Assembly (NCBI GenBank): GCA_963837635.1
Contig: CAWINY010000004.1
Span: forward strand, 434,001 to 498,000
Length of the DNA: 64,000 bases
Direction of reading: 5' to 3'
From: CAWINY01 sp963837635
GTDB taxonomy: Bacteria; Acidobacteriota; Terriglobia; Terriglobales; Acidobacteriaceae
Shown here: one piece after another, positions 56,118 to 64,000 of the stretch
How the letters are laid out: each line of letters starts with the position of its first letter
Numbering within the stretch: position 1 is the first letter of the stretch
Notes under the pieces: model-generated
The model's database searches: none
Told to the model about the DNA's origin: nothing
The model's input: only the letters and a program-made list of their open reading frames with translations
Made by a program: the position numbers and the translations under genes

Positions 56118-58976
56118 CTACTCCAGATCCCGCCAGTTCGGTCCCACCCCGATCTCCACCAGCAGGGGAACGCGCAGAGGATGCACGTTCTCCATGACCT
56201 CGCGCACCAGCGAGCGCATCGCCTCCAGTTCATCTTCTTCCTGCGCGACTTCGAACACCAACTCATCGTGGACCTGCAACGTCATGCGCGAGCGCAAGCC
56301 GCGCTCGCGGATCGCCGCATCCAGCCGGATCATCGCCAACTTAATGAGGTCCGCCGCCGTGCCCTGCAGAGGCGAGTTGACCGCTGTGCGCTCGGCGAAG
56401 CCGCGCAGGTTGGCATTCTTGCTGTTGATGTCCGGAATCGGACGCACGCGGCCAAACAGGGTCGAGACCTTCTGCTCTTCCCGGGCGCGCTGCCGCGTGG
56501 CTTCGAGCCAGGCGCTCACCCCGGCGTACTTTTCGAAATACGCGGTGATAAATTGCTTGGCGTCGCCGGTCTCGATTCCCAACTGCTGCGCTAATCCGAA
56601 CGGCGACAGGCCATAGGGAATGCCGAAGTTGATCGCCTTCGCCCGTCGCCGGTGCTCGGCCGTTACCATCAAGGGCGGTACATTGAAGACTCGCGCGGCG
56701 GTGATGGTGTGAATGTCGTCGCCGCGCTGAAAGGCCTCCAGCAGCAGCGGATCCTCGGAAAAGTGCGCCAGCAATCGAAGCTCGACTTGCGAATAATCCG
56801 CCGAAAGCAGGATGAATCCTGGCTCGGCCACGAAGGCGGCGCGAATCTCGCGTCCCAGCTCGGTGCGGATGGGAATGTTCTGCAGGTTGGGGTTCTTCGA
56901 CGACAGCCGCCCGGTCGCGGTGTTGGTCTGATCAAACGTGGTATGCAAGCGCAGCGTGCCGTGGTTCAGCAGTAGGGGAAGCGCATCCACGTAGGTGGAC
57001 TTCAACTTAGATAATTGCCGGTATTCAAGCACCAGCCGCGGGACCTCGTGTTGCAGCGCCAGTCCTTCCAGCACATCCACCGCAGTCGAGATTGTCTTGC
57101 CCTTGCCGTACTTGACCGGCTTCGGGAGGTTCAGCCTCTCGAACAGGATTTTGCCAAGCTGCTTGGGCGAGTTGATGTTGAACTCTTCTCCTGCGGAGTC
57201 GTAGATCTCGCGCGCCTTCAGCTCGCACTCGCGTTGCAGCCGGTAAGACATCTTCTGCAGTGCATCGCAGTCGATTTTCACCCCGGCCTGCTCCATGCGT
57301 GCCAATACCGGCACCAGCGGCAGGTCGATTTCTTCATACACGCGCAACAGGCCGGCTTCTTCCACCTCTCGCCGCAGCGTCGTGGCCAGCCGGCCGGTGA
57401 TGTCCGCCGCCTCGGCGAGTCCACCACCAAGTTTCAGATTGAAGCGGCGTAGCGCCACCTCAGGCAAAGTGTGCGACGAGTACGTGGGATCGAGCAGGTA
57501 GGAGTAGAGCATCGGATCGTGGCGAACGCCGGCAATCGTCATTCCCACATCTGCGAAAGTCGCGCAGGTGTGGGGCGCCGCCTCCATCGCGTGGATGACG
57601 GCCTTGTAGTCGTGGATCGCCTTGGGCACATTCTCATCCGCCAGCGCCTTCTTGAGTCGCTCACCAGCTTCGCCTTCCCCCGTCTTGCATTCGAATGACA
57701 CGGACAACGCAGTACCGACCTTCGCGGAGATCGCCGCCTTTCTCGGAGCGGCTTGAGCAGCCGCCACGGGCGCTGCCGCAGTCAGGCTCAACTGTTCCGG
57801 TCCTTCCGCATTGCCATTAACTTCCTCATCCACTTCGCCCGGTGCGGCGGTTGTGGCAAGATCGAACGCCACCGCCAACGTGCCACCCTGCGCCGCCTGC
57901 AGCACGCGCTCCACATCGGCAGCCGATTTTGCTTCCCTGTACTCGACCGTGCTCACCTCGATCGACGGCAGAAAATCTTTAAGCAGCGAGGTGAACTCAA
58001 GTTCGGTGAACAGTTCGCGCGCAGCGTCGGCATCCGGCGCACGCGAGATCATGGTCTGAGGCTCAAACTCAACCGGGACGTTGCACTCGATCGTGGCCAT
58101 CTCCTTGCTGAACATGACCGCCTCGCGGTTGTTCAGCAGCGATTCGCGATAGGTCTTTTTCTGCACCTCCGACGCCCGGTCCAGCGCCGCCTCGACCGAC
58201 CCGAACTGGCGGATCAGCTCCACCGCGCCCTTGTCACCGATCCCCGGCGCACCCGGGATGTTGTCGATGGCGTCCCCGCGCAACGCCATTACGTCGATGA
58301 CCTGCTCCGGCGGCACGCCGAGGATCTCCTCCACCTTGGCGCGATCGCAGATCAGGTTGTCCTTGGGAGGGTTCAGCACGCAGACGCGCTCGTTCACCAG
58401 TTGCAACATGTCCTTGTCGCTGGAGGCGATGTACACGGGATAGCCCTCGGCCGCGGCTTTCCTGGCCAGGGTGCCGATCACGTCGTCGGCCTCGAAACCT
58501 TCGGCCTGAAGGATCGGAATGCGATACACATCGAGCGCCCGGCGGATATAAGGGACCTGCTGCGCCAGCTCGGGCGGCATCTCCGCACGATTGGCCTTGT
58601 AGCCGCCGTAGGCGACCTCCTGGAACTGTTGGGTTTTGATGTCGAACTTGCGGATGGTCGCCAGCTCCAGCCCCCGGTCGTCGCGGAAGGTCCTGCCGAC
58701 ATCGAAGACCGCCGCGATGTACTCAGGATGGAAATCCGCCACCAGCTTGCGCAGCATGTTGACGAATACGTAGGTCGCGCTGGTCGGGACTCCGGTGCGC
58801 GTGCTCATGGGTCGCTGCCGGGCCATGGCATGGTAGGCGCGGAAGATGAAGGAAAAGGCGTCGATCAGGAAGATGCGGCCCTTCCCCGGCGCTCCCTGCG
58901 GCAGTTCGGCTTTCAGCGGCGCGGCTGGCTCGGCGACGGCGGAGACTTCGGGCGATTTGGCTTTCTTGGCGGGCAC
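56118..58976 (-). CDS. polA: DNA polymerase I
   Basis: 952 residues, GTG start at 58976. N-terminal extension ~30 residues, then 5'-3' exonuclease (IFLIDAFSFIFRAYHA; YIASSDKDMLQLV; GDAIDNIPGAPGIGDKGAVEL). The 3'-5' exonuclease-like domain (~350-560) is degenerate: the DxE site reads VAFDLATTA, and a low-complexity insert (EEVNGNAEGPEQLSLTAAAP) interrupts it. Polymerase motif A is LLSADYSQVELRLLAH, motif C QVHDELVFEV. Functions in Okazaki processing and repair, probably without proofreading. A palindromic repeat is part of the coding sequence at 57544-57575. Confidence 0.97.
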   Translation of the reverse strand: MPAKKAKSPEVSAVAEPAAPLKAELPQGAPGKGRIFLIDAFSFIFRAYHAMARQRPMSTRTGVPTSATYVFVNMLRKLVADFHPEYIAAVFDVGRTFRDDRGLELATIRKFDIKTQQFQEVAYGGYKANRAEMPPELAQQVPYIRRALDVYRIPILQAEGFEADDVIGTLARKAAAEGYPVYIASSDKDMLQLVNERVCVLNPPKDNLICDRAKVEEILGVPPEQVIDVMALRGDAIDNIPGAPGIGDKGAVELIRQFGSVEAALDRASEVQKKTYRESLLNNREAVMFSKEMATIECNVPVEFEPQTMISRAPDADAARELFTELEFTSLLKDFLPSIEVSTVEYREAKSAADVERVLQAAQGGTLAVAFDLATTAAPGEVDEEVNGNAEGPEQLSLTAAAPVAAAQAAPRKAAISAKVGTALSVSFECKTGEGEAGERLKKALADENVPKAIHDYKAVIHAMEAAPHTCATFADVGMTIAGVRHDPMLYSYLLDPTYSSHTLPEVALRRFNLKLGGGLAEAADITGRLATTLRREVEEAGLLRVYEEIDLPLVPVLARMEQAGVKIDCDALQKMSYRLQRECELKAREIYDSAGEEFNINSPKQLGKILFERLNLPKPVKYGKGKTISTAVDVLEGLALQHEVPRLVLEYRQLSKLKSTYVDALPLLLNHGTLRLHTTFDQTNTATGRLSSKNPNLQNIPIRTELGREIRAAFVAEPGFILLSADYSQVELRLLAHFSEDPLLLEAFQRGDDIHTITAARVFNVPPLMVTAEHRRRAKAINFGIPYGLSPFGLAQQLGIETGDAKQFITAYFEKYAGVSAWLEATRQRAREEQKVSTLFGRVRPIPDINSKNANLRGFAERTAVNSPLQGTAADLIKLAMIRLDAAIRERGLRSRMTLQVHDELVFEVAQEEDELEAMRSLVREVMENVHPLRVPLLVEIGVGPNWRDLE
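57544..57575. repeat. CCCACATCTGCG palindrome inside polA
   Basis: CCCACATCTGCG (57544-57555) and CGCAGGTGTGGG (57563-57574) pair with one mismatch. The 31-bp unit matches the intergenic copy at 52331 at about 27 positions. It encodes residues ~467-477 (APHTCATFADVG) of the degenerate exonuclease domain. Confidence 0.85.
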
Positions 58977-59043
58977 GGGAAGAGTTTAGCAGCCGTCAGC
59001 CGGCTCTCAGCTATCGGTTCCGGGGGTTAACAGTCAGCGGGAG

Positions 59044-59134
59044 GGTGCCCCACATCTGCGCGTCTTTCGCAGATGTAGGTCTTTTCTGTTCATTTAACCC
59101 ACATCTGCCAAAACCGGGCAGATGTGGGGCACCG
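59044..59134. repeat. GTGCCCCACATCTGC palindrome (full-length copy)
   Basis: GGTGCCCCACATCTGCGCG...CGCAGATGTAGG, then CCCACATCTGCC...GGCAGATGTGGGGCACC. Outer arms pair over ~18 bp, and each half makes its own hairpin. Lies between the lipoprotein gene and polA. Confidence 0.85.
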
Positions 59135-59142
59135 TCGGCAGG

Positions 59143-59535
59143 CTAGTGGTAGCAGTAAAGGACAGCCGTGTCCGAAACCGTTTGCCCGTTGATAGTCGTG
59201 GTCGCGTGGATGGTTGCGGGATCGACCACGGGAATCCAAAGGCCGTGGACAGGCGCTACATCGAGGCAGACTGCATCCGCTTGTAGTGTAGAGGTTCCGT
59301 CAACGACATCGACCTGCACCCACCACCCCTCACTACTCCAGCTGACTTGGGCATCGAGCGCCCCGCTAGTGCCGTCGCTGTAAACGCCGACTGCTGTGAA
59401 CACCTGGTCTGGCCATGCTGTGACTGAAGAAGGCTGCACCCTAATCCCGGTCAAACTCGGGTGTGAGCCTCCGCCGCAGCTTGCAAAAAGAGCAGAGATC
59501 CCGGCGAGCAGTACTGAGCCAAGTACCTTGCGCAT
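59143..59535 (-). CDS. Lipoprotein with Big-like domain
   Basis: 130 residues. Signal peptide with lipobox (GSVLLAGISALFASC, Cys ~20) and a GGGS linker. The mature part is a bacterial Ig-like (Big_2) fold: LTGIRVQPSSVTAWPDQVFTAVGVYSDGTS, VSWSSEGWW, and a strand-rich end with two Cys. Surface or periplasmic protein of unknown role. Stops 8 bp before the palindrome. Confidence 0.8.
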   Translation of the reverse strand: MRKVLGSVLLAGISALFASCGGGSHPSLTGIRVQPSSVTAWPDQVFTAVGVYSDGTSGALDAQVSWSSEGWWVQVDVVDGTSTLQADAVCLDVAPVHGLWIPVVDPATIHATTTINGQTVSDTAVLYCYH

Positions 59536-59750
59536 AACCCATCCTTATGAGAGCTAACCGCCGTTGCTCCCTAGCGACGCGATAAAGAGGAGGGCCCTAG
59601 AAACCCAGGATTCTACAGCACGTGAGCTGGTTGGCAAGCTGTTTGTTGGCTGTTTCTTGGGTTCTGCGCAGCGATCTGAAAAACCCGTGGATGACTGGAT
59701 TTCGGATATCGACCCACATCTGCCCCGCAAATCTGGAGCGACTCTGACGG

Positions 59751-60830
59751 CTACTCCACCAACATGCAATCTCCATAGGAAAAGAACCTGTACTTCTCCC
59801 GCACCGCATGTTCGTAGGCGGCCAGCACGCGCTCCCGTTTGGCGAAGGCGGCGACCAGCATCAGCAGCGTGGATTTCGGCAGATGGAAGTTGGTCAGCAT
59901 GGCACCGACCACGCGGAACTGGAATCCCGGATATATGAAGAGATCAGCCTCGCCGCTCCCGGCGACCACCTTTGCGTGCTCACGGGCCACATATTCCAGG
60001 GTGCGCACGCTGGTGGTGCCCACCGCGACCACCCGCCGCCCGGCCGCAAGCGCCTCGTTAATTGCCTGCGCCGCCTCCTCCGAAACGTGGTATGACTCGC
60101 GATGAAGCTTGTGCTCTTCGACCCTTTCGACGTGAACCGGCTGGAAGGTTCCCAGTCCCACGTGCAGCGTGACCTGAGCAGTCTGGATGCCGCGCTGCCT
60201 CAGTTGCTCCAAAATCTCCGGCGTAAAGTGCAGGCCGGCGGTGGGCGCCGCCACCGAACCCCGCTCCCGGGCATAAACCGTCTGATAGCGCTCGCGGTCA
60301 CCGGGCTTGTCCGCGCGCGCGATGTAGGGCGGCAGCGGCACATGTCCCAGCCGTTCTATAAGCGCGAAGAAATCTTCGACCGGCTCGAAGCGCAGGGTGC
60401 GCTCGCCGAATTCGCCCCGCGCCCGCACCTCCGCCACGAGCTCGTCTTCGCCGAAGTACAAGTGTTCGCCGACGCCGATCTTCCGCCCAGGGCGGACCAG
60501 CGCCGCCCACTCCCAGGGCCCGATCTGTTTCGTCAACAGGGCCTCTACCTTGCCCCGCAGAAAGTCGCGCATGGCAGGGTTATGAGGGCTAAGGAGCTGC
60601 GCTCGCGCGCCTCCCCGTTTGCCGTAGAGCCGCGCCGGTAGCACCTTGGTGTTGTTGAACACGATCAGGTCGCCGCTGCGCAGCAGATGGGGCAGCTCGC
60701 GAAAGCAGCGGTCCTCGATCGCGCCCGTGCTCCGGTCCAGGTGCAGCAGGCGCGAGGCCGAGCGGTCCGCCAGAGGCTCCTGCGCGATCAGCTCCTCGGG
60801 CAAATGGAAGTCGAAGTCGGAAACCAGCAT
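59751..60830 (-). CDS. queA: S-adenosylmethionine:tRNA ribosyltransferase-isomerase
   Basis: 359 residues. N-terminal MLVSDFDFHLPEELIAQEP, GDLIVFNNTKVLPARLYGKR, SVAAPTAGLHFTPEILEQL, VTLHVGLGTFQPV and TNFHLPKSTLLMLVAAFAKRE are all QueA signatures. Converts preQ1-tRNA to epoxyqueuosine-tRNA. Length is typical. Monocistronic, divergent from the aldolase gene. Confidence 0.97.
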   Translation of the reverse strand: MLVSDFDFHLPEELIAQEPLADRSASRLLHLDRSTGAIEDRCFRELPHLLRSGDLIVFNNTKVLPARLYGKRGGARAQLLSPHNPAMRDFLRGKVEALLTKQIGPWEWAALVRPGRKIGVGEHLYFGEDELVAEVRARGEFGERTLRFEPVEDFFALIERLGHVPLPPYIARADKPGDRERYQTVYARERGSVAAPTAGLHFTPEILEQLRQRGIQTAQVTLHVGLGTFQPVHVERVEEHKLHRESYHVSEEAAQAINEALAAGRRVVAVGTTSVRTLEYVAREHAKVVAGSGEADLFIYPGFQFRVVGAMLTNFHLPKSTLLMLVAAFAKRERVLAAYEHAVREKYRFFSYGDCMLVE

Positions 60831-60943
60831 TGACCCTCAATTACAGATTACAAAATCGTCAATTACAAATCGCGCCGATTGCCTCTGTTGTGTGAGTACG
60901 GTACGATAAGCCGGTAGGTACCCTCCGGCTTTCAGTCAGATCC

Positions 60944-61588
60944 ATGACCAGTGAACAACATTATCGGGAAGAGATGGTGCGTTTCGGCAGACTGCTGCAC
61001 CAGCGCGGTTACGTGGCGGCCACCGACGGCAACCTGTCCGCGCGCCTGGAAGACGGCACCATCCTGGTTACTCCCACCGGCATGAGCAAAGGCATGATGC
61101 AGCCGGAAGACATGGTGCTGGTCGATCTTCAGGGCCGCAAGGTCTCCGGGCATCGCCAGGTTTCGACGGAACTCGAGATGCACCGGCTGATCTACCACCT
61201 GCGCCCCGAGATTAAGGGAATCGTGCACGCACATCCGACCACAGCCACCGGGTTCGCTGCCGCCGGCATTGCCTTGAATAAGGCGCTGGTTTCGGAAGTG
61301 GTGCTGGAACTGCGCCGCATCCCGCTGGCGCGCTATGCCACCCCCGGAACGCGCGACCTATGCGAGGCGCTGGAGCCTTTGGTCGCCGGACACGACGCCA
61401 TCCTCATGGCCAATCACGGCGTGGTTACCTATGGCGATTCATTGATGAAGGCGTACATGCGGATGGAAACCGTCGAGCACTTCGCCAAGATCGCGCTCGT
61501 TACCCACCTGCTCGGCCATCAGCAACCGCTCAGCGAAGACGACGTCGAGAAACTGGTGGCCAGCGCCCGCGACCGCGAGCTGAGCTAA
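60944..61588 (+). CDS. Class II aldolase (L-fuculose-phosphate aldolase-like)
   Basis: 214 residues. GYVAATDGNLSARLEDGTILVTPTG (phosphate binding), Zn-binding His pair in GIVHAHPTTATGFA, a third His in ILMANHGVVTYG, and Glu in TELEMH. This is the FucA/AraD/MtnB fold; the substrate could be fuculose-1-P, methylthioribulose-1-P or another sugar phosphate and is not decided here. ATG 60944 is the only sensible start. No other sugar-pathway genes nearby. Confidence 0.9.
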   Translation: MTSEQHYREEMVRFGRLLHQRGYVAATDGNLSARLEDGTILVTPTGMSKGMMQPEDMVLVDLQGRKVSGHRQVSTELEMHRLIYHLRPEIKGIVHAHPTTATGFAAAGIALNKALVSEVVLELRRIPLARYATPGTRDLCEALEPLVAGHDAILMANHGVVTYGDSLMKAYMRMETVEHFAKIALVTHLLGHQQPLSEDDVEKLVASARDRELS

Positions 61589-61599
61589 CGGGACAAGAA

Positions 61600-61797
61600 C
61601 TCACCGCGGATTGACGCGGATTAGAAGCCCCTCAAGAATCCGTCTGGGTCCGCGTCAATCCGCGGCAAGCCTTTCTTTCTTGCTCCACACGATTGAGACT
61701 TAGCACGGATGCACACGGATTAATCACGGATTCATACGGATCAGAAGGACTCTTGGAGAATCCGTCTAGACCGTGTCAATCCGCGGTAAGCCTTTTC
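61600..61797. repeat. CCGCGGATTGACGCGGATT palindromes (two units)
   Basis: Unit 1 (61600-61670): CACCGCGGATTGACGCGGATT ... AATCCGTCTGGG ... CGCGTCAATCCGCGG. Unit 2 (61698-61797): CACGGATGCACACGGATTAATC ... AATCCGTCTAGACCGTGTCAATCCGCGG. Each folds on itself. Related words recur at 62646-62695 and 63168-63242. Confidence 0.8.
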
Positions 61798-61812
61798 CAA
61801 GCCCACCTCCGG

Positions 61813-62523
61813 CTAGATGCTGACACCCAGTTCTCGTTCCGCGTCCAGGCGAGCGCGGTCGAGCGCCGCTTGCATCTCCTCACGCTTACGCTCCAGGCCG
61901 CCGCTGTCCGCGTCGGACTCGACGAGGATAGGGCGGGAGAAGCGCACCATCACCCGCGAGAATGGCTTCGGGATCATGAAGCGGTCCCATGAGTTCAAGA
62001 CCCAGGCGTTTCCGCAGGCGAGGTGAAAAGCAATGATGGGAACTTGCGTGTTGCGCGCGAGCAGGGCGGGTCCGGGTTTGGCCACGTAACGCGGTCCGCG
62101 CGGGCCGTCGATGGTGAAGGCAACCGAGTGTCCCTGCTCCACTACGGAGTGCATTCCCAGCAGAGCGCGCACCCCGCCTTTCGAACTGGAGCCGCGTACC
62201 GCCTGGAAGCCAAAGCGCTCGATGATTCGAGCAATGTACTCGCCGTCGTAACTGCGGCTGGTCATCACCGCGATGCCCAGCTTGCGGTAGATCCAGGCTG
62301 CGGCGAAGACACAGCGGTGCCAGAACACGCCCACGGCCGGCTGCTCGGGATCGAAGCCGCGCGCGCCTTCCTCCAGCGAAACCGTCACTCGAAGGGTAGG
62401 CCCGATTAGCGCGATGGCTATAAATCCGAGCCAACTGACCAGCCAGAGCGCCAGACGCTGTGCGAGCGTGAACGTCTGCTCTTGTTGCTGCCCGGGTATC
62501 GCCGATGTGGTGCTGGAATTCAC
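61813..62523 (-). CDS. DUF374 lysophospholipid acyltransferase family protein
   Basis: 236 residues. N-terminal hydrophobic helix (LALWLVSWLGFIAIALIGPTL). VFWHRCVFAAAWIYR holds the acyltransferase-like H motif, then MTSRSYDGEYIARIIERFGF, AVRGSSSKGGVRAL and FTIDGPRGPRYVAKPGPALLA, all typical of DUF374. Probably an inner-membrane acyltransferase for lipids or lipid A-type acceptors. Monocistronic. Confidence 0.92.
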   Translation of the reverse strand: MNSSTTSAIPGQQQEQTFTLAQRLALWLVSWLGFIAIALIGPTLRVTVSLEEGARGFDPEQPAVGVFWHRCVFAAAWIYRKLGIAVMTSRSYDGEYIARIIERFGFQAVRGSSSKGGVRALLGMHSVVEQGHSVAFTIDGPRGPRYVAKPGPALLARNTQVPIIAFHLACGNAWVLNSWDRFMIPKPFSRVMVRFSRPILVESDADSGGLERKREEMQAALDRARLDAERELGVSI

Positions 62524-62645
62524 TACCAGGATTGTACTAAGACCCGGGTTCGCCGGGGGCAGGCTTGTCGTGGGGGCGATGGGCGCAACTTCTCGCTGCT
62601 GCCAGGGTCAGTACATCGGTTCGAGACTCGGGTTTATCAGAACTA

Positions 62646-62695
62646 CTTACCGCGGATTACACGGAGTTCGCATCCTTCCAATCCACGGTAAGGGA
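62646..62695. repeat. CCGCGGATT-family degraded palindrome
   Basis: TTACCGCGGATTACACGGA ... TCCAATCCACGGTAAG. It lies directly downstream of the zinc-ribbon gene. Confidence 0.6.
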
Positions 62696-62712
62696 TTCCC
62701 GTCAGACTAGGC

Positions 62713-63066
62713 CTAGTCCTTCTTGGCCCCCGAGTCCTTCTTGGGCCCTGAGTCCTTCTTGGGTCCTGAGTCCGTCTTGGGCCCTGAGTCCGCCTTGGGC
62801 CCTGAGTCCGCCTTACTTTCCGCTTTCGCCTCCGGCTTCTTCTCTGAGTTCGCACCATTGCCGTTGGAGCCCTTGGCCGCGGGGCTCTTGCCGGCGTAGT
62901 CGGTCACGTACCAGCCGGATCCCTTGAAACGAATCGCCGGGGCGGAAATCAATTGCGATACCGGCCCGCCACACGCGGGGCAAACACTCGCCGGGGGCGC
63001 GGAGAAGAGCTGAATCCGCTCAAAGCGATGTTGACACTTGCTGCATTCGTACTCGTAAAGGGGCAA
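62713..63066 (-). CDS. FmdB-type zinc-ribbon protein with SGPKKD repeat tail
   Basis: 117 residues. Residues 1-43 form the FmdB/CxxC zinc ribbon (LYEYECSKCQHRFERIQ; CPACGGPVSQLIS), followed by FKGSGWYVTDYAG, common in the family. The tail is Lys/Glu-rich, then a tandem array of about seven SG(P/A)K(A/T/K)D hexapeptides encoded by 18-bp repeats. The ribbon may bind nucleic acid; family members act in regulation of amidases and formamidases, but the role is mostly unknown. Confidence 0.9.
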   Translation of the reverse strand: MPLYEYECSKCQHRFERIQLFSAPPASVCPACGGPVSQLISAPAIRFKGSGWYVTDYAGKSPAAKGSNGNGANSEKKPEAKAESKADSGPKADSGPKTDSGPKKDSGPKKDSGAKKD

Positions 63067-63167
63067 AACTACTCCTACAACCTGCGATGTTTTCTGGGTT
63101 GTTTCTGGTGCTTTTATTCTAGGTTGGAGAGGAACTCAGGTCAAACCTGGGCAGCAGATCCAATAGC

Positions 63168-63242
63168 CACTGATTCGCGCTGATCAACGCTGATGACCAG
63201 AGGCGTTCCGGGTCTGTTAAGTAATCAGCATCGATCAGCGGC
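63168..63242. repeat. GCGCTGATCAACGCTGATG-type palindrome
   Basis: ACTGATTCGCGCTGATCAACGC ... TAATCAGCATCGATCAGCGGC, inverted arms around ~25 bp. Fills most of the gap between the zinc-ribbon gene and the partial gene at the right edge. Confidence 0.6.
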
Positions 63243-63339
63243 TTCAAAATTCGTGGAGGATGCCCCAACTCTGCCTGCCGTTGCCCATTTGGGATAACTT
63301 TCGGCGGAGCTCATCGTTGTCACGTTCCGCCGCAAAGGT

Positions 63340-64000
63340 TCAGCGTCCGCGCTGCTTCGGGTTGCCGAACAACCATGCGCCCAGGGCACCGCCCAGCGCT
63401 CCCGTGACGATGAACATGACGGCGAAGAACACCATCCCGATGGCGATCAGGGCGGCAATGCCGCTCGGCGTGTTCATCTGCTGCAGCATTGCCTGGGTTC
63501 GCGGATCGGCGTTGGAGGAGATCGCCTGTTCGAGAGCCTGCTGCATCTGTTGGCGGACTTGCCGCCCGCCGCTGCCCAGCATGGTGGCGGCGGCCAGCAG
63601 GCCGAAAATGCCGAAGCCCAGCAGGCCGGAAATGGCCCCGATGCGCGCTGCCAGTCCGGCGGTCAAGGCCACACTCCGGCGGCGCTGATAGAGCACCACC
63701 GCTACTGCCCCCGCCATCAGCATCCACAACCCGATTCGGGCCACGGGAAATAGCCACGCCACCGCGATCAGCAGGCCGGCCAAGCCTGCGCCCGGCAGCG
63801 CCTCCCGCCATTCAATACTCGTGGCAACCGGCAGCGGCGCCCGATGGAGGGGCGGGGCTGGCTCGCCAGCATCTGCCGGGTCATCTCCCCGGATGAGCGC
63901 TTCGCGCTCGGACTCCTCATCGCCCGGCGAGGTCCCGGGTGAAAGCTGACTTTGCCTTTGCTCGGATGAAACACCTTGCCATGATCCTGGGTTGGGAGTC
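63340..64000 (-). CDS. Membrane protein, N-terminus beyond window
   Basis: The frame is open from 63340 to the window edge, so the start lies to the right. The visible 219 residues begin with a Pro/Ser/Glu-rich hydrophilic stretch (~80 residues; TPNPGSWQGVSSEQ, APPLHRAPLP). Then come transmembrane helices (LAGLLIAVAWLFPVARIGLW; GAVAVVLYQ; ISGLLGFGIFGLLAAATML; IAALIAIGMVFFAVMFIVTG) with a Gln-rich helix between. An N-terminal zinc ribbon, as in DUF-type membrane proteins, is possible but not visible. Confidence 0.7.
   Translation of the reverse strand, partial: TPNPGSWQGVSSEQRQSQLSPGTSPGDEESEREALIRGDDPADAGEPAPPLHRAPLPVATSIEWREALPGAGLAGLLIAVAWLFPVARIGLWMLMAGAVAVVLYQRRRSVALTAGLAARIGAISGLLGFGIFGLLAAATMLGSGGRQVRQQMQQALEQAISSNADPRTQAMLQQMNTPSGIAALIAIGMVFFAVMFIVTGALGGALGAWLFGNPKQRGR

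Noticed and set aside
57753..59030. 425-codon plus-strand frame across polA
   Set aside because: Antisense to the polA exonuclease domains, with no recognisable motif.

Overview
The window looks like a chromosome segment of an Acidobacteriota bacterium (Koribacter/Terriglobia-like). This is an inference from the GC-rich coding style, the core gene types, the 2-oxoacid:acceptor oxidoreductase pair, the linked cdaA-cdaR-glmM genes, and above all many short palindromic intergenic repeats. It carries about 35 ordinary chromosomal genes, two tRNAs, and an unusual load of mobile DNA: two IS1380-type copies, one IS5-type, one IS66, one IS427-like, one IS200, one wrecked IS3 element and probably a scrap of ISAzo13.

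Layout. 1-2.7 kb: a broken IS1380 copy cut by the window edge, then an IS5-type element with 4-bp CTAG duplications. 2.9-9.6 kb: small protein, rpsU, RRM protein, a PD-(D/E)xK-like protein, tRNA-Ser(CGA), dnaE and accA. 9.7-11.5 kb: a HTH-regulator pair with a palindromic operator candidate, and a HigB/HigA-type toxin-antitoxin pair. 12-19.7 kb: korA (frameshifted), korB, carA and carB. 19.9-24.5 kb: a secreted protein, IS66 and an IS427-like element. 24.6-26.4 kb: a membrane protein, an IS scrap and a STAS protein.

26.5-34.4 kb is the most interesting gene group. A GAF/AAA+/Fis sigma-54 activator is divergent from a tight four-gene operon: a small membrane protein, a TauE/SafE-type permease, a lipoprotein and a large ATP-grasp/phosphohistidine enzyme that lacks the PEP-binding barrel. 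A tandem universal stress protein lies convergent to it. This looks like an uncharacterised, sigma-54-controlled stress or anion-handling system.

35-42.3 kb: the intact second IS1380 copy, trmFO, IS3 debris, an HAD hydrolase/membrane-protein operon truncated by IS200, and an integrase relic beside tRNA-Leu(CAG). 42.6-64 kb: BON protein, ligA, xseA, two glycosyltransferases, glmM-cdaR-cdaA (cell-wall precursor and c-di-AMP synthesis), a dehalogenase-like hydrolase without its nucleophile, a sirtuin, polA, queA, a class II aldolase, a DUF374 acyltransferase, a zinc-ribbon protein and a partial membrane protein at the right edge.

At least seven families of imperfect palindromes fill the gaps between genes. 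One copy has been absorbed into the polA reading frame. All functions are assigned from motifs read by eye; no database search was run.
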